Below are positions 5,548-7,001 of a stretch of DNA of 7,001 bases, one piece after another. Under the pieces are notes generated by a model, which worked only from the letters and a program-made list of their open reading frames with translations, was not told the DNA's origin and searched no databases. The stretch is taken from contig DIRQ01000118.1 of the NCBI GenBank assembly GCA_002424365.1, forward strand, positions 26,559-33,559, written 5' to 3'. Source of the DNA: Syntrophomonas sp. UBA5432 (GTDB taxonomy: Bacteria; Bacillota; Syntrophomonadia; Syntrophomonadales; Syntrophomonadaceae). How positions within the stretch are numbered: position 1 is the first letter of the stretch; each line of letters begins with the position of its first letter. The translations under genes and the position numbers were made by a program.

Positions 5548-5577
5548 TGAAGGGAACGAAGGTACTATTCCCTTTCA
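5548..5577. terminator. Hairpin between convergent genes; possible weak bidirectional terminator
   Basis: TGAAGGGAA (5548-5556) pairs with TTCCCTTTCA (5568-5577) with one bulged base, in the 109-bp gap between the convergently transcribed lipid kinase and Gate-protein genes. Neither strand has a strong T-run beside it (the minus strand reads CATTTCT), so termination efficiency is doubtful. Its position between two convergent 3' ends is the main argument. Confidence 0.4.
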
Positions 5578-5606
5578 GGATTTGAGCTACCCTATGTAAT
5601 CTTTTT

Positions 5607-6047
5607 TCAGAAACGGCTTAAGAACCTTGAAACAAAATAACATATCCCCAGGGCCAGGATGAAACGCCCGATCTGTATGGGAATGACCATAGCCCCCAGG
5701 GCAGCCCAGATGAGAGTATCCTCAATTATTGAATGACAGATTACCAGAAATAGATTTACTAAATAAATATCCTGGTTGCTAAGCTTACCCTGGCGGGTGC
5801 TATCAAGGATTATTGCTCCCCCGTATCCTATACCCAGTAAAAGTCCGGCCATCAGTGGCAGGTTGGCTTCGCCTGACATGCCTAAAAAGCGGGTAAAGGG
5901 TGACATAAGTGCCAGTAGTTTGTCCAGTATTTTATATTCCTGAAAGAACTCCACTATAATCATTACTGTAGTGATGATAAGAGCCAGTTGCCCGACCAGT
6001 AAAAAGCCGTCTTTGAAAATAGTGACAGCAGCGGTTATGAAGGACAA
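5607..6047 (-). CDS. Gate-domain (nucleoside-recognition type) membrane protein, second gene of pair
   Basis: This integral membrane protein belongs to the Gate or 'nucleoside recognition' family that includes SpmA, SpmB and part of FeoB; the transported or gated substrate is generally not known. At 146 residues it is a single Gate unit, shorter than the roughly 180-200 residues of SpmA and SpmB. Hydrophobic segments lie at about 14-33, 63-84 (Gly-rich LLLGIGYGGAI), 95-115 and 117-140. A polar motif, CHSIIEDT (104-111), inside the third segment parallels CAHDIPIES in the partner protein. The start is a TTG at 6047-6045 with AGGAGG eight bases upstream, and that site overlaps the TAG stop of the preceding gene, so the two are translationally coupled and probably form one complex. 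It ends close to the convergent lipid kinase gene. Spore maturation is one possible role, but that is inference. Confidence 0.8.
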   Translation of the reverse strand: MSFITAAVTIFKDGFLLVGQLALIITTVMIIVEFFQEYKILDKLLALMSPFTRFLGMSGEANLPLMAGLLLGIGYGGAIILDSTRQGKLSNQDIYLVNLFLVICHSIIEDTLIWAALGAMVIPIQIGRFILALGICYFVSRFLSRF

Positions 6048-6059
6048 TTTGAAGGCCTC

Positions 6060-6473
6060 CTATAGGATGTAATTGACGAACATAGCCATACCCACGGCGG
6101 CCAACAACCGGATTATAATCAGGGAGCTTACCCGCGAGCCGCTTTTTTTACTAATAACTGATTCTATTGGAATATCATGAGCGCAGAGAATAAATGCTGC
6201 CATTATGGTTAGTTCCTTAGCGTCAAAACCCAGCGGGACCAGAGCCCCGATGGCGGCATAAAAACTAACCAGGGCTCCCAGGATTAGAGGTAAGGCAGCT
6301 TGACCGGGTAGCCCAATCAGGTGCATCATAGGTTCCAGCAGGCTGGAAAGCCATTTAATCACCGGGGTGTAATTTAACAGACTCACTATAATATAGGCGG
6401 GCAGCACTACTTTAATCCCCAGTTCCCAGGTAACGTTAAGCCCTCTTTTTATACCTCGAGACAGTATCTGCAC
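6060..6473 (-). CDS. Gate-domain (nucleoside-recognition type) membrane protein, first gene of pair
   Basis: This 137-residue product is the upstream partner of the gene ending at 5607 and carries another single Gate unit. Hydrophobic segments are at about 20-35, 58-80 (LPLILGALVSFYAAIGALVP), 86-99 and 116-136. The motif ILCAHDIPIES (95-105) within the third segment has a membrane His and Glu that match the CHSIIEDT motif of the partner. The start is a GTG at 6473-6471 with AGGGGG eight bases upstream, and an in-frame TAA just upstream excludes a longer protein. That ribosome site overlaps the small inverted repeat CTGCC-ATA-GGCAG (6486-6498), which might mask it. The stop is TAG at 6062-6060, and the next gene starts 12 bp later. 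Paired Gate proteins are thought to work together, as SpmA and SpmB do in spore core dehydration; this pair is a shorter relative, and its true role is unknown. Confidence 0.78.
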   Translation of the reverse strand: MQILSRGIKRGLNVTWELGIKVVLPAYIIVSLLNYTPVIKWLSSLLEPMMHLIGLPGQAALPLILGALVSFYAAIGALVPLGFDAKELTIMAAFILCAHDIPIESVISKKSGSRVSSLIIIRLLAAVGMAMFVNYIL

Positions 6474-6492
6474 AGTTTAAACCCCCTGCCAT
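6436..6492 (-). CDS. Possible 18-residue leader peptide overlapping the Gate-protein start
   Basis: On the minus strand, AAGGAGG (6510-6504) is followed 11 bases later by an ATG (6492-6490) that opens the frame MAGGLNCADTVSRYKKRA and stops at TAA (6438-6436). It overlaps the start of the Gate gene in a different frame by 38 bases. The stronger ribosome site belongs to this small frame, not to the Gate gene, so it could act in translational coupling. It may equally be a chance frame. Confidence 0.25.
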   Translation of the reverse strand: MAGGLNCADTVSRYKKRA

Positions 6493-6678
6493 AGGCAGAA
6501 ATACCTCCTTTAACCATATAAAAATAGTATTACCGCCTTACCTGCAAATATGAGAATAGATGCCAAACCATACCAAATTCGGCAATAAAGGAGTTTTACC
6601 AGACCTTCTAGAACTTTTCATAATATAGTACAGTTATAGACAAAGATTCATATTTCAGGCTTTTGGCGGAGGGTTAAG
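6474..6678. other. Divergent intergenic region between the Gate operon and cls
   Basis: This 205-bp region must hold promoters for both directions, but neither is clear. For cls, TTTACC (6595-6600), an 18-bp spacer and CATAAT (6619-6624) form a weak candidate. For the minus strand, a GTATG followed 16 bases later by CATATTT loosely resembles a forespore sigma-G promoter, which would fit a sporulation-type role, but the match is weak. A strong AAGGAGG is present on the minus strand (6510-6504). Confidence 0.35.
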
Positions 6679-7001
6679 ATGGAATTTACGGGTTTTGCCT
6701 GGAAACTGGCGGATATTATATTTATTATTAATATATTTCTGGTGCTTATAGTAGTAATCTTTGAGCGCCGCAATCCGGTTGCCACTCTGTCCTGGATATT
6801 ATTACTGGTGTTTGTGCCTTTGTTGGGCTTTCTTATGTATATATTTCTGGGGCAGAACTTGCAGCGCAAAAAACTCTTTTACTTAAAAGAAGAGGAAGAA
6901 CATGAACTTTTGAGCTTACTGGCGGGGCAGGATGTCAGTTTGCAGAAAAACACCCTTCATTTCAATGACCCCCGCACCCGGGAGTATCTAGACCTGGTTT
7001 A
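6679..7001 (+). CDS. cls: Cardiolipin synthase, N-terminal part (3' end outside window)
   Basis: Cardiolipin synthases of this type join two phosphatidylglycerol molecules at the cytoplasmic membrane, releasing glycerol. The ATG at 6679 follows GGAGGG by five bases (6668-6673). The visible 107 residues match the family N-terminus: a first membrane segment at about 10-28 (ADIIFIINIFLVLIVV), the signature ERRNPVATLSWI (29-40), then a second membrane segment, LLLVFVPLLGFLMYIFLGQN (41-60). A cytoplasmic helix rich in Glu follows (KEEEEHELL, 70-78). The two HKD phospholipase D motifs that carry catalysis would be downstream and cannot be checked here. The gene runs rightward, away from the Gate pair, and its closeness to the lipid kinase suggests a shared membrane-lipid theme. 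The N-terminal PLDc_N arrangement is distinctive enough for a firm call. Confidence 0.87.
   Translation, partial: MEFTGFAWKLADIIFIINIFLVLIVVIFERRNPVATLSWILLLVFVPLLGFLMYIFLGQNLQRKKLFYLKEEEEHELLSLLAGQDVSLQKNTLHFNDPRTREYLDLV

Noticed and set aside
6648..6869. Minus-strand open frame of 73 codons over the start of cls.
   Set aside because: It is antisense to the clear cardiolipin synthase N-terminus and has no supporting signals.

Overview
The window looks like a chromosomal segment of a low-to-moderate GC, Gram-positive-type anaerobe, probably a spore-forming member of the Clostridia (a Syntrophomonas-like lineage is a guess from overall flavour only). The support is strong Shine-Dalgarno sites of the GGAGG type, TTG and GTG starts backed by such sites, compact hairpin plus T-run terminators, consensus-like vegetative promoters, and a pair of Gate-domain membrane proteins of the SpmA/SpmB type.

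Layout from left to right. (1) Positions 1-1481 are the 3' end of a large secreted or cell-surface protein. It is built from two long tandem modules (about 200 residues each) that are almost identical over stretches of DNA, and it is followed by a terminator. (2) Positions 1482-2457 hold two small orphan genes: a 52-residue protein with three cysteines and one histidine (1794-1952) and a 100-residue protein (2155-2457). Between them lies a GC-rich, strongly foldable RNA-like element (about 1962-2106). (3) Positions 2458-2913 hold no convincing gene, but carry two terminators about 150 bp apart and then a promoter/operator region. (4) Positions 2914-4324 are a HigBA-type toxin-antitoxin operon. 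The toxin gene comes first, the genes overlap by 17 bp, and the antitoxin is fused to an ImmA/IrrE-type HExxH metallopeptidase domain. Two promoter-like sequences flank a 17-bp palindrome; the downstream one would start transcription inside the toxin gene and so favour the antitoxin. A terminator closes the operon. (5) Positions 4562-5497 encode a diacylglycerol-kinase-family lipid kinase with its own promoter. (6) On the minus strand, 6473-5607, is a two-gene operon of small Gate-domain membrane proteins. (7) From 6679 to the window end, divergent from that operon, is the 5' part of a cardiolipin synthase gene.

Functionally, the right third (lipid kinase, Gate pair, cardiolipin synthase) looks like a membrane-lipid and membrane-transport neighbourhood. 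The left two thirds look like accessory DNA: a repeat-rich surface protein, orphan small proteins, a structured element and a toxin-antitoxin module. The parts most worth following up are the toxin-antitoxin regulatory region with its protease-fused antitoxin, the GC-rich structured element, and the terminator-bounded gap at 2557-2711 as a possible small-RNA unit. No tRNA, rRNA, CRISPR array or transposase was seen.
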